This document shows, piece by piece, positions 23,750 to 32,442 of a stretch of 64,000 nt of DNA. The notes beneath the pieces were generated by a model. The model worked only from the letters and a program-made list of their open reading frames with translations, was not told the origin of the DNA and did no database searches. Source of the DNA: Beijerinckiaceae bacterium (GTDB taxonomy: Bacteria; Pseudomonadota; Alphaproteobacteria; Rhizobiales; Beijerinckiaceae). Location of the stretch: NCBI GenBank assembly GCA_027533425.1, contig JAPZUD010000004.1, forward strand, positions 62,001-126,000. The letters are read 5' to 3'. The position numbers were made by a program, and so were the translations under genes. Within the stretch, counting starts at the first letter, position 1; each line of letters starts with the position of its first letter.

Positions 23750-25213
23750 TCAAACGGCTTCGCGCAGCACCTCGATGGCAGGCAAGACCGCGGCGCGCGG
23801 TGCGAAGACCGGGCCGATTCCGAGCAGGACCGGCGCCCCCTCCGGAAGGGTCCGGATCCCCGCCGGCAGATCGGCGAGCGGCCCTTCCCAGCGCGCTTCC
23901 CCCGGGCGGGACAGCGCCGCCATAGCGATGGCCGGCATGGATGGGGCCATGCCATGCGCCACCAATGCCCCGACGATCTTCCCCGCCTGCCGCGCGCCCA
24001 TATAGATCACCAGCGTCGTCCGGCCCCCCGCCGCCTGCGTCCAGTCGATCGTGTCCGGCAATTCGCCGTGCCGTGAATGACCGGTCACCAGCATCAGGCT
24101 TTGTGCATGGTCGCGATGCGTCAGCGAGCGGTTGAGGCTCATCGCCATGGCCTGGGCGGAGGTGATGCCCGGCACGACACTGACGGGAATGCCCGCCCGC
24201 TCCAGCGCCTCGATTTCCTCGCCGGCCCGGCCGAACACCATCGGATCGCCGGATTTCAGCCGGACGACATGCTTGCCCTGCCGCGCCAGCCCGAGCATCA
24301 GGGTGTTGATGTCATTCTGCGCACAGCTTTCGCGTGCACCCCGTTTGCCGACCATCATCCGCTTCGCCTCGCGCCGCGCCAGCTCCAGCACCGCATCCGA
24401 GACGAGATCGTCGAACAGGATGACATCCGCCGATTGCAGCGCGCGGACGGCCTTGATCGTCAGCAGGTCGGCATCGCCCGGCCCGGCTCCGACCAGCGTG
24501 ACCCGGCCGCCGCTCGTGCCCGCGGCCAGCCGGCTCTCGCTGATCATCGTTTCGATGGCGCCATCATCCGCCCGCGCCTTGTCACGGAAGGCGAGATCGG
24601 TGAAGGCTTCCCAGAAGCGGCGGCGCTCCGGCCCCGGCTTCAGCCTGTCCATTACCCGCTGCCGAATGGCCTGCGCGCGGCCGGCCCAGTCGGCGAGGCT
24701 CGGCGGCAGCAACGTCTCGATCCGGCGGCGGATGCCTTGTCCGAGGATCGGCGCTGCGCCGTCGGTGGAGATGCCGATCACCACGGGCGAGCGGTTGACG
24801 ATCGAGCCGAACAGGAAGTCGCAGGTCTCGGGTTTGTCGACCGTGTTGACGATCACGCCCGCCGCCCGGGCAGCACAGCGGAACGCCTTGGCTTCCGCCT
24901 CTTCCTCGAAATCGCCGACGGCCAAAGCCGCATGGGCGAAGATGTCGATCGACCAGGGCCGTTCGAGCAGGGTCAGGCGACCCGCCTCGGCGCCGCGCGC
25001 CACGATGGCGAGCATCTCCTCGCTGGGTTCGGGCGCATAGATCGCGACATCGGCCCCTGCTGCGGCGAGAAGCTCGGCCTTCCAGGCCGCACCGGCGCTG
25101 TTTCCGGCCAGCACGGCGCGCTTGCCGGCGAGATCGAAGAAGACGGGAAGCTTCGCCAGCGCGCCCATCCGGGGCGGCAGGGACTCAGCCGGTTTTCTCG
25201 AGGCGATTTTCAT
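23750..25213 (-). CDS. cysG: Siroheme synthase (CysG)
   Basis: A 487-residue fusion. The N-terminal Met8-like domain (about 1-210) performs precorrin-2 oxidation and iron insertion; the C-terminal SUMT domain (about 225-470) methylates uroporphyrinogen III. SUMT motifs are GAGPGDADLLTIKAVRAL, RLKSGDPMVFGRAGEE and VVPGITSAQA. The catalytic Asp is retained in VNTVDKPE. The ATG at 25213 follows GGAGG by 7 nt and overlaps the nasA 3' end by 29 bp; an ATG at 25234 is less likely. It supplies siroheme for NirB, the obvious reason for its place at the end of the nas operon. Confidence 0.94.
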   Translation of the reverse strand: MKIASRKPAESLPPRMGALAKLPVFFDLAGKRAVLAGNSAGAAWKAELLAAAGADVAIYAPEPSEEMLAIVARGAEAGRLTLLERPWSIDIFAHAALAVGDFEEEAEAKAFRCAARAAGVIVNTVDKPETCDFLFGSIVNRSPVVIGISTDGAAPILGQGIRRRIETLLPPSLADWAGRAQAIRQRVMDRLKPGPERRRFWEAFTDLAFRDKARADDGAIETMISESRLAAGTSGGRVTLVGAGPGDADLLTIKAVRALQSADVILFDDLVSDAVLELARREAKRMMVGKRGARESCAQNDINTLMLGLARQGKHVVRLKSGDPMVFGRAGEEIEALERAGIPVSVVPGITSAQAMAMSLNRSLTHRDHAQSLMLVTGHSRHGELPDTIDWTQAAGGRTTLVIYMGARQAGKIVGALVAHGMAPSMPAIAMAALSRPGEARWEGPLADLPAGIRTLPEGAPVLLGIGPVFAPRAAVLPAIEVLREAV

Positions 25214-27851
25214 CGAGCATCCTCCGGATGTCATGGCGGCAGGAACCGCAATTGGTGCCGGCCTTCAGCGCTTCGCCGATGGCCTCCACCGAAGCCTTGC
25301 CCTCGCGGATGGCCGTGAGGATCTCGTTCACGCCGACCTGGAAACAGGCACAGACGATCGCCCCGCGATCCGGCCGGTCGGCGCCGCCGCGCCCGGCGAG
25401 GATCCGGAACCGTTCCGCCGCGGAATGGGCGCTGCCGATCGCATCCGACAGGAAGGACCGAGAGAGGCGCACGGGCTCCGGCGCAAGGAACAACGCCCCG
25501 GCCAGCGCCTCGCCCCGGAAGGCGGCGATCCGCGCCCGCCCGGCCTCGCGATCATGCAGGGCTACCCATTCCGCTTCGTCTTCCGCCAGTCCGAACAGGG
25601 AGGCGGCCAGCGGCTGGAGATCGCCCGGCAGCGTTTCTCCGGCCATCTCGATCCGGTAGCCGCCCTCGACCGGGGCGATCGCCCAATAGGTATCCGGCGG
25701 CGGGACCGGCCGGCGCACCGTGACCGCGAAGCCGAACCATCGCGCCGCATAGCGCTCGATCCGGGCCGGCGTCCGCTTCAGGCCGGGCTGGCCGGAAACC
25801 GGATCGGTCATCCGGTCGACCAGCCGGTCGACCCGCGCGCGGCTGGCAAAACGGTCGGTCCAGTGGATCGGCACAAAGACCGAACCCCGCCGCTGGCGCG
25901 GCGTTACCATGGCCCGGACGACCGCATCCCCGTGGCACGAGCGGACCCGGACGAGATCCGCCGGCGTGATGCCCGCTTCGGCAGCGTCATCCGGGTGGAT
26001 CTCGGCAAAGGGTTCGCCGAACTGGCCCAGCAGGGCCGGGGCGCGGCCGGTCCGCGTCATCGTGTGCCATTGGTCGCGGATGCGACCGGTATTCAGCCAG
26101 AGCGTGTATTCCGCATCCCTCGGCTTGGTCTCCGGCGGCAGGGCGACGGCAACCATCCGCGCCTTGCGGTCCGGTGTGTAGAAGCCACCCTGCGCGAAAA
26201 AGCGTCCGCCTTCCGGCCCTTGGGCGGGCTTCGGCCAGAGGAACGGGGCCATTTCATCGAAAGCGGCATCCCCGATCCCGGCCACGCCGCCCAGATCGAA
26301 GTCGCGCGTGCCGTCATTCTCGAAGGCCGAGAGGGCGGCATGCTCGCGGAAGATCGCGGCGGCATTCGGATAATCGAACCCGGCAAAGCCCATCCGTTTG
26401 GCCACCTCGGCCAAAGCCCACCAATCGGCGCGGGCCTCGCCCGGCGGCGGCAGGAATCCGCGCTGGCGCGATATCCGCCGCTCGGAATTCGTGACCGTGC
26501 CGTCCTTTTCGCCCCAGCCGAGCGCCGGCAGCAGCACATGGGCATGGCAGGTCGTGTCGGTCTCGGTCAGGATGTCGGAGACGACGACGAAGGGGCAGGC
26601 TGCCAGCGCCGCATCGATGCGACCTGCCTCCGGCAGCGAATCCGCCGGGTTGGTCGCCATGATCCAGAGCGCCTTGATCCGGCCCTCGAGCACGGCATCG
26701 AAAAGCTCGACTGCCTTGAGGCCGGGCCTTGGTGCCATGACCGGCGATTGCCAGAAGCGCTGCACCCGGTCCCGCGCGGCCTCGTCCTCGATGTTCATGT
26801 GGGCGGCCAGCATGTTGGCGAGGCCGCCCACCTCGCGCCCGCCCATCGCATTGGGCTGCCCGGTGATCGAGAAGGGCGAGGCGCCGGGCTTGCCGATCCG
26901 TCCGGTATAGAGATGGCAATTGATGATGGCATTGGCCTTGTCGGTGCCCCGGACCGACTGGTTCACGCCCTGGCTGAAGATGGTCAGCGTCCGCGATGTG
27001 CGGGCAAAGGCCTCGTAGAAGGCGCGGATCTGCTCGGCGGGAAGCCCGGTTAGGCTGGCCACGCGGGCGACGGGCAGGGTCCGGGCTTCTGCGAGCGCCG
27101 CTTCCGTGCCCGAGACATGGGCGTCGAGATAGGCCGTGTCAGCCAGCCCTTCCGCCTCGCAATGCCGGAGCAATCCGAGGAACAGCGCGGCATCGCTGTC
27201 CGGTTCGAGCGCGAGATGCAGGTCGGCAGCCTCGGCGGTCATGGTCCGGCGCGGATCGATGACGATGATCCGCGTGCCGCGGCGCTCGCGCGTGGCCAGC
27301 AGGCGCTGGAACAGCACCGGATGGCACCAGGCGAAATTCGACCCGACCAGCACGACGAGATCGGCCTCGTCGAGATCGTCATAGAGCGCCGGCACCGTGT
27401 CGCTGCCGAAGGCCCGGCGATGGGCGGCCACCGACGAGGCCATGCAGAGCCGGGAATTGGTGTCGATATTGGCCGAGCCGATGAAGCCCTTCATCAGCTT
27501 GTTGGCGACATAGTAATCCTCGGTCAGCAACTGGCCCGAGACATAGAGCGCCACAGAATCCGGACCGTGTTCGGCGACGGTCTCGGCAAAGCGACTTGCC
27601 ACGAGGTCGAGCGCCTCACTCCAGCTGGCACGCTGTCCATGGATCGAGGGATGCGTGAGCCGCCCCTCCATCCCCAGCGTCGCGCCGAGCGCGGTGCCCT
27701 TCGAACAGAGCTTCCCGAAATTGGCCGGATGGTCGGGATCGCCGGCAATTGCCACGCTCCCATCCGCAAGTGGCGTGGCCAGAACCCCGCAGCCGACCCC
27801 GCAATAGGGGCAGGTCGTCCGCGTGGTCGGGCCGGCCGCCAGGTCAGCCAT
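25185..27851 (-). CDS. nasA: Assimilatory nitrate reductase catalytic subunit
   Basis: An 888-residue cytoplasmic molybdopterin oxidoreductase reducing nitrate to nitrite. The N-terminal [4Fe-4S] site has Cys 14, 17, 21 and 49 (CPYCGVGC and GKLCSKG). The Mo-bis-MGD domains follow. A C-terminal BFD-like [2Fe-2S] domain (about 835-885) has CACF and CGSC pairs, a fusion seen in several NasA enzymes that lets it accept electrons directly. No signal peptide is present. The start at 27851 overlaps the nirD stop by 8 bp. No separate nasC/nasB electron-donor gene is present in the cluster. Confidence 0.96.
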   Translation of the reverse strand: MADLAAGPTTRTTCPYCGVGCGVLATPLADGSVAIAGDPDHPANFGKLCSKGTALGATLGMEGRLTHPSIHGQRASWSEALDLVASRFAETVAEHGPDSVALYVSGQLLTEDYYVANKLMKGFIGSANIDTNSRLCMASSVAAHRRAFGSDTVPALYDDLDEADLVVLVGSNFAWCHPVLFQRLLATRERRGTRIIVIDPRRTMTAEAADLHLALEPDSDAALFLGLLRHCEAEGLADTAYLDAHVSGTEAALAEARTLPVARVASLTGLPAEQIRAFYEAFARTSRTLTIFSQGVNQSVRGTDKANAIINCHLYTGRIGKPGASPFSITGQPNAMGGREVGGLANMLAAHMNIEDEAARDRVQRFWQSPVMAPRPGLKAVELFDAVLEGRIKALWIMATNPADSLPEAGRIDAALAACPFVVVSDILTETDTTCHAHVLLPALGWGEKDGTVTNSERRISRQRGFLPPPGEARADWWALAEVAKRMGFAGFDYPNAAAIFREHAALSAFENDGTRDFDLGGVAGIGDAAFDEMAPFLWPKPAQGPEGGRFFAQGGFYTPDRKARMVAVALPPETKPRDAEYTLWLNTGRIRDQWHTMTRTGRAPALLGQFGEPFAEIHPDDAAEAGITPADLVRVRSCHGDAVVRAMVTPRQRRGSVFVPIHWTDRFASRARVDRLVDRMTDPVSGQPGLKRTPARIERYAARWFGFAVTVRRPVPPPDTYWAIAPVEGGYRIEMAGETLPGDLQPLAASLFGLAEDEAEWVALHDREAGRARIAAFRGEALAGALFLAPEPVRLSRSFLSDAIGSAHSAAERFRILAGRGGADRPDRGAIVCACFQVGVNEILTAIREGKASVEAIGEALKAGTNCGSCRHDIRRMLDENRLEKTG

Positions 27852-28197
27852 GGGGCACAGCGAGCCGCGCGATGGCCCGTGCATCGAGCAGCACGCGGCC
27901 CTCCGTGATCTGCACGGGAATGCGCGGCGTGCAGCCATGGTCGGCGCCCTGCGCCTCGCCGGTTTCGAGGCTGATCACCCAGTTATGCAGCGGGCAGGTC
28001 ACGCCATGCCCATGCACGATGCCCTGGCTGAGCGGCCCGCCCTTGTGGGGGCAACGGTCGCGCAGGGCGAAGACCGAGCCATCCGCCGCACGGAAGACCG
28101 CGATATCGCCTGCGAGGCTCCGGACGACGCGGGCGCCGCGCAGGGGAATATCGGCTTCGGCCCCCACATCGATCCATTCGGCAGTCATCGCGTTCAT
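27844..28197 (-). CDS. nirD: Nitrite reductase small subunit (NirD)
   Basis: A 117-residue Rieske-type protein that partners NirB. The [2Fe-2S] ligand pairs CPH (C49, H51) and CPLH (C68, H71) are both intact, although in many NirD proteins these are lost. This one may therefore really carry a cluster. It lies 9 nt after nirB and overlaps nasA, so it is in the same transcript. Confidence 0.94.
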   Translation of the reverse strand: MNAMTAEWIDVGAEADIPLRGARVVRSLAGDIAVFRAADGSVFALRDRCPHKGGPLSQGIVHGHGVTCPLHNWVISLETGEAQGADHGCTPRIPVQITEGRVLLDARAIARLAVPHG

Positions 28198-28206
28198 GGC
28201 CCCCTC

Positions 28207-30660
28207 CTATTCCGCCGCCTGGGGCAGGCTGAGCGTGCCGATCGGCGCGAATTCATGCGCATCCTTGCCGGCCACGCGCTCGGCCCAGGGGTCGATCTGG
28301 GCGAAGCGCTGGCTCAGCACGAACCGGTCGAACAGCATGCGCCGGCGGGCCGGATCCTCGATGATCGCCTGCTTGATCGAGTCGGTCCCGACCCGTTTCG
28401 CCCATTTGTAGATCCGCTCGAGATAGCGGCCCTGCTCGCGATAGAGCTGGGTCAGCGCCGCGATGATCTCGATCGTCTCGTCCTCGGTTTTCGCATGGCC
28501 CAGAACCTGCGTGCCGTGGATGTCGAGCCCGGCCGCCCCGGCGAAATGGATCTCGTAGCCGGAATCGACGCAGATCACGCCGATATCCTTGCAGGTCGCC
28601 TCGGCGCAGTTCCGCGGGCAGCCGGAGACCGCCATCTTCAGCTTGGCCGGCGTCCAGGAGCCCCACATGAATTTCTCGATCTTCACGCCGAGACCCGTGG
28701 AATCCTGGGTGCCGAACCGGCACCAGTCGGTGCCGACGCAGGTCTTCACCGTGCGCAGCCCCTTGGCATAGGCCGCGCCCGAGATCATCCCGGCCTGGTT
28801 GAGATCCGACCAGACGGCGGGAAGATCCTCCTTCTTGACGCCCAGCAGGTCGATCCGCTGCCCGCCGGTCACCTTCACCGTTGGGATGGCGAACTTGTCG
28901 ACCACATCGGCGATTGCGCGGAGTTCCTTCGCGCTGGTCAGCCCGCCCCACATCCGCGGCACCACCGAATAGGTGCCGTCCTTCTGGATATTGGCGTGGA
29001 CGCGCTCGTTGATGTAGCGCGACTGGCTGTCATCCGCATATTCGCCGGGCCAGTCGCAGATCAGGTAGTAATTCAGCGCCGGCCGGCATTTTGCGCAGCC
29101 GCAGGACGTCTTCCAGCCGAGTTCCTGCATGATTGCGGGAATGGACTTCAGCTCTTTCGCCTTGATCAGCCGGCGGACATCGTCATGGCCGAGATCGGTA
29201 CATCCACACATCGGCTGCACGGCAGCCGGGTTGTAGCTGTCGCCGAGGCTCAGCCTGATCACCTGCTCGACCAGCCCGGTGCAGGAACCGCAGGAGGCCG
29301 AGGCCTTGGTATGGGCCCGCACCTCGTCGAGGCTTGTCAGGCCCAGTTCGGCGATTGTCGTCGTGATCTTGCCCTTGCAGACGCCGTTGCAGCCACAGAT
29401 CTCCGCCTCATCCGGCAAGGCTGCAACGGCTGCCATAGGGTCCGCGAGGGCGCCCCCCTGGTAGCCCTGGCCGAAAATCAGCGTTTCCCGCATCTCCGAG
29501 ATGTCGGTGCCGCGCCTGATCATGTCGAAGAACCACGGCCCGTCGCCGGTATCGCCATAGAGCACGGCACCGATCAGGATATTGTCCTTCAGGACGAGGC
29601 GCTTGTAGACACCGCGGGTGGGATCGCGCAGGACGATCTCCTCCCGGTCCTTCGCATCGGCGAAATCTCCGGCGGAATAGAGGTCAATGCCGGTCACCTT
29701 GAGCTTGGTCGCAGTGGCCTGCGGGCTGAAGGCCGCCGAGGCATCCCCCGCCAGCTGCTTCGCCACCACGCCCGCCATGTCATAGAGCGGGGCAACAAGC
29801 CCGAAAACCTGGCCCGAGGCTTCCGCGCATTCACCGAGGGCGAAAATGGCGGGATCGGATGTCCGCATGTCCGGATTGACGAGGATGCCGCGATTGACCT
29901 CCAGCCCGGCTGCCTTGGCCAGGGCGGCATTTGGCCGGATGCCCACGGCCATCACGACGAGATCGGCCGGATAGATCGTGCCATCGTCGAGCCGGACACC
30001 GGTCACCCGGTCCGTCCCCGTGATCTCGTGGGTATTCGCCTTGCAATGAACCTTGATGCCGCGCGCCTCGACCGCCTTCTGCAGGAGGTAGCCGGCTGCC
30101 GGATCGAGCTGGCGCTCCATCAGCGTCGGCATGAGATGGAGCACAACCACCTCCATGCCCTGCGCCTGCAGGCCGGCGGCGGCCTCAAGCCCGAGCAGCC
30201 CGCCCCCGATGACCACGGCCCTTCCGCCTGCCTTCGCGGCGAGCATCATCGCGTGCACGTCGTCGAGATCGCGGTAGGTCAGGACACCCGAAAGCTGGTG
30301 CCCCGGCACAGGAAGGATCACCGGGTTCGATCCGGTTGCGATGATCAGCCGGTCATAGGAAACCGTCTCGCCATGCTCCGAGGTGACCGTCCGGGCGCTC
30401 CGGTTTATTTCGGTCACCTTGTGACCCTTGTAGAGCGTGATGCCCTTCTCGATGTACCAGCCATCGCCATGGATCACGATCTGCTCATAGGTCTTCTCGC
30501 CCGAGAGGACCGGCGACAGCATGATCCTGTCATAGTTCACGCGCGGTTCGGCGTTGAAGATCGTGACCTCGTAGGCATCCGGCGCCAGTTCGAAGAGCTT
30601 TTCCAGCGCGCGGCCGGGCGCCATCCCATTTCCGACGACGACGAGTTTCTGCTTGGCCAT
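28207..30660 (-). CDS. nirB: NADH-dependent nitrite reductase large subunit (NirB)
   Basis: An 817-residue enzyme reducing nitrite to ammonium with six electrons from NAD(P)H. Domain order: an FAD/NAD(P)-binding pyridine-nucleotide oxidoreductase module (1-400, with VVVGNGMAPGRAL and VVIGGGLLGLEAA), BFD-like [2Fe-2S] modules with paired cysteines (about 415-530), and a C-terminal siroheme/[4Fe-4S] domain with CVGTDWCRFG and SGCPRNCAEATCKD. The ATG at 30660 has GAGGAG upstream. It is 10 nt downstream of the ATPase gene. Siroheme comes from cysG in the same operon. Confidence 0.97.
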   Translation of the reverse strand: MAKQKLVVVGNGMAPGRALEKLFELAPDAYEVTIFNAEPRVNYDRIMLSPVLSGEKTYEQIVIHGDGWYIEKGITLYKGHKVTEINRSARTVTSEHGETVSYDRLIIATGSNPVILPVPGHQLSGVLTYRDLDDVHAMMLAAKAGGRAVVIGGGLLGLEAAAGLQAQGMEVVVLHLMPTLMERQLDPAAGYLLQKAVEARGIKVHCKANTHEITGTDRVTGVRLDDGTIYPADLVVMAVGIRPNAALAKAAGLEVNRGILVNPDMRTSDPAIFALGECAEASGQVFGLVAPLYDMAGVVAKQLAGDASAAFSPQATATKLKVTGIDLYSAGDFADAKDREEIVLRDPTRGVYKRLVLKDNILIGAVLYGDTGDGPWFFDMIRRGTDISEMRETLIFGQGYQGGALADPMAAVAALPDEAEICGCNGVCKGKITTTIAELGLTSLDEVRAHTKASASCGSCTGLVEQVIRLSLGDSYNPAAVQPMCGCTDLGHDDVRRLIKAKELKSIPAIMQELGWKTSCGCAKCRPALNYYLICDWPGEYADDSQSRYINERVHANIQKDGTYSVVPRMWGGLTSAKELRAIADVVDKFAIPTVKVTGGQRIDLLGVKKEDLPAVWSDLNQAGMISGAAYAKGLRTVKTCVGTDWCRFGTQDSTGLGVKIEKFMWGSWTPAKLKMAVSGCPRNCAEATCKDIGVICVDSGYEIHFAGAAGLDIHGTQVLGHAKTEDETIEIIAALTQLYREQGRYLERIYKWAKRVGTDSIKQAIIEDPARRRMLFDRFVLSQRFAQIDPWAERVAGKDAHEFAPIGTLSLPQAAE

Positions 30661-30670
30661 GATCCGCTCC

Positions 30671-31465
30671 TCAGGCCGCTTCGACGAGGCGGTGGCGTTC
30701 GTAGAGGAAGCGCAGGACGGCCTCGCGCGCGGCGATGTAGCGGCTGTCCGACACCAGATCGAGGCGTTTGCGCGGCCGCGGCAGGTCAACGGCCAGCACC
30801 TCGCCGATCCGGGCGGCCGGGCCGTTCGTCATCATGACGATCCGGTCCGAGAGCAGCACGGCCTCGTCGACATCATGGGTGATCATGATCATCGTGTTCT
30901 TGAGCCGGGCATGGATATCCATGACGCTGTCCTGCAGATGGGCGCGGGTCAGCGCGTCCAGGGCGCCGAAGGGCTCGTCGAGCAACAGGATCTTGGGTTC
31001 CATGGCCAAAGCCCGGGCAATGCCGACGCGCTGCTTCATCCCGCCCGAGATTTCCGACGGGCGCTTGTCGCGGGCATGGCCCATCTGCACCAGATCGAGA
31101 TTGGCCAGGATCCAGTCATGCCGCTCGGCCCGGCTCTTCCTGCCGGAGAACACCTTGTCGACCGCCAGTTTGACGTTCTCATAGACGGTCAGCCAGGGCA
31201 GCAGCGAATGGTTCTGGAACACCACGGCGCGTTCCGGCCCCGGCGCATTGACCTCGCGGTTCTCCAGCAGAACCGCGCCGGCCGTCACCTGAGTCAGCCC
31301 GGCAATGAGGTTGAGCAGGGTCGATTTCCCACAGCCGGAATGACCGATGATCGAGATGAACTCGCCCTGGTCGATCGTCAGGCTGATATCCTTGAGGACC
31401 TCCGTCGTCTGGCCGGCCCGCACGAAGCTTTTGTCGATATGGTCGAGCTTGAGATAGGCGTGCAT
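30671..31465 (-). CDS. nrtD: Nitrate ABC transporter ATPase
   Basis: A 264-residue ABC ATPase of the nitrate/sulfonate/taurine group. Walker A GHSGCGKST is near residue 42, signature EISGGMKQRVGIARAL near residue 140, Walker B ILLLDEPFGALDALTR near residue 162, and switch His in ITHDVDEAVLLSDR. A ribosome site GGAG precedes the ATG at 31465, 14 nt after nrtB. It energises nitrate import with NrtA and NrtB; a homodimer is expected because there is one ATPase gene. The frame is open far upstream but runs into nrtB in another frame. Confidence 0.94.
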   Translation of the reverse strand: MHAYLKLDHIDKSFVRAGQTTEVLKDISLTIDQGEFISIIGHSGCGKSTLLNLIAGLTQVTAGAVLLENREVNAPGPERAVVFQNHSLLPWLTVYENVKLAVDKVFSGRKSRAERHDWILANLDLVQMGHARDKRPSEISGGMKQRVGIARALAMEPKILLLDEPFGALDALTRAHLQDSVMDIHARLKNTMIMITHDVDEAVLLSDRIVMMTNGPAARIGEVLAVDLPRPRKRLDLVSDSRYIAAREAVLRFLYERHRLVEAA

Positions 31466-31479
31466 GGGAATTCTCCTGC

Positions 31480-32391
31480 TCAGCTGGCCGAGGTGCCGCG
31501 GGTGACGAGATTGCCGATCGCCGCGACCAGACGGTCCAGGGCGAAGCCGACGACGCCGATATAGAGAAGCGCCACGATGATGTCGGAGAGCTTCGACGAG
31601 TTCCACGCATCCCAGATGAAGAAGCCGATCCCGACGCCGCCCGTCAGCATTTCCGCGGCCACGATGGCGAGCCAGGACAGGCCGATCCCGATCCTGAGGC
31701 CGGTGAAGATGTAGGGCGCCGCCGAGGGCACCATGATCTTGAAGAAGAACTCGAACGTGTTCAGCCGAAGCACTTCGGCCACGTTGCGGTAATCCTGCGG
31801 GATGTTGCGGATGCCGACCGCCGTGTTGATGATGATCGGCCAGATCGCGGTGATGAAGATCACGAAGATCGCGCTGGGATTGGCATCGCGGAAGGCCGCA
31901 AGGCTGATCGGCAGCCAGGCCAGCGGCGGTACGGTCCGCAGGACTTGGAAGATCGGGTCGAGCCCGCGCGTCGCCCAGATCGACTGGCCGACCAGCGCGC
32001 CGAGCATCACGCCGACCACAGCCGCGAGGCCGAAGCCGACCGCCACGCGCTCGAGCGAGGTCAGCACGCGGAGCCCGAGGCCGATATCCTGCGGCCCGAG
32101 CACGAAGAACGGATCGAGGATGAGGTCCTTCGCCTCGGCCCAGATCACGCTCGGGGCCGGCAGGCTGGCGCCCGGCCGGGCGAAGCCGATCTGCCAGACC
32201 AGCAGCAGCACGCCCAGAACCAGCAGCGGCGGCACCGTGGTCGCGGCGAAGCCTTTCAGGCGGCCCATGATCTTGCGGCCTCGTCCTTCGCTCTTGCGGG
32301 CGGGGAGGGCAACGATTTCGGCTGGCTTCGCGCTCGCCTTCGGGCTGGGCAGGGCAGTCACGTTGTCGGTCTTCTGCACGGGGACGGCCAT
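31480..32391 (-). CDS. nrtB: Nitrate ABC transporter permease
   Basis: A 303-residue inner-membrane permease of the NtrB/SsuC group. A hydrophilic N-terminal tail of about 55 residues precedes the helices. The EAA-like coupling loop is AEVLRLNTFEFFFKIMVPSAAPYIFTGL (near residue 205). The start at 32391 was chosen because it lies 51 nt after nrtA and begins MAVPVQKTDN; residues further upstream look non-coding. It works with NrtA (binding protein) and NrtD (ATPase). Confidence 0.94.
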   Translation of the reverse strand: MAVPVQKTDNVTALPSPKASAKPAEIVALPARKSEGRGRKIMGRLKGFAATTVPPLLVLGVLLLVWQIGFARPGASLPAPSVIWAEAKDLILDPFFVLGPQDIGLGLRVLTSLERVAVGFGLAAVVGVMLGALVGQSIWATRGLDPIFQVLRTVPPLAWLPISLAAFRDANPSAIFVIFITAIWPIIINTAVGIRNIPQDYRNVAEVLRLNTFEFFFKIMVPSAAPYIFTGLRIGIGLSWLAIVAAEMLTGGVGIGFFIWDAWNSSKLSDIIVALLYIGVVGFALDRLVAAIGNLVTRGTSAS

Positions 32392-32442
32392 GGCGATCTC
32401 CAGAAACGGGTGAAAGGGCCGCCGGTGGGCGGCCCACGACAA

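Noticed and set aside
25122-30837. Long open frames antisense to nasA, nirD and nirB (up to about 1000 residues)
   Set aside because: Mirror frames of conserved enzymes; translated sequence is biased low-complexity Arg/His/Asp.
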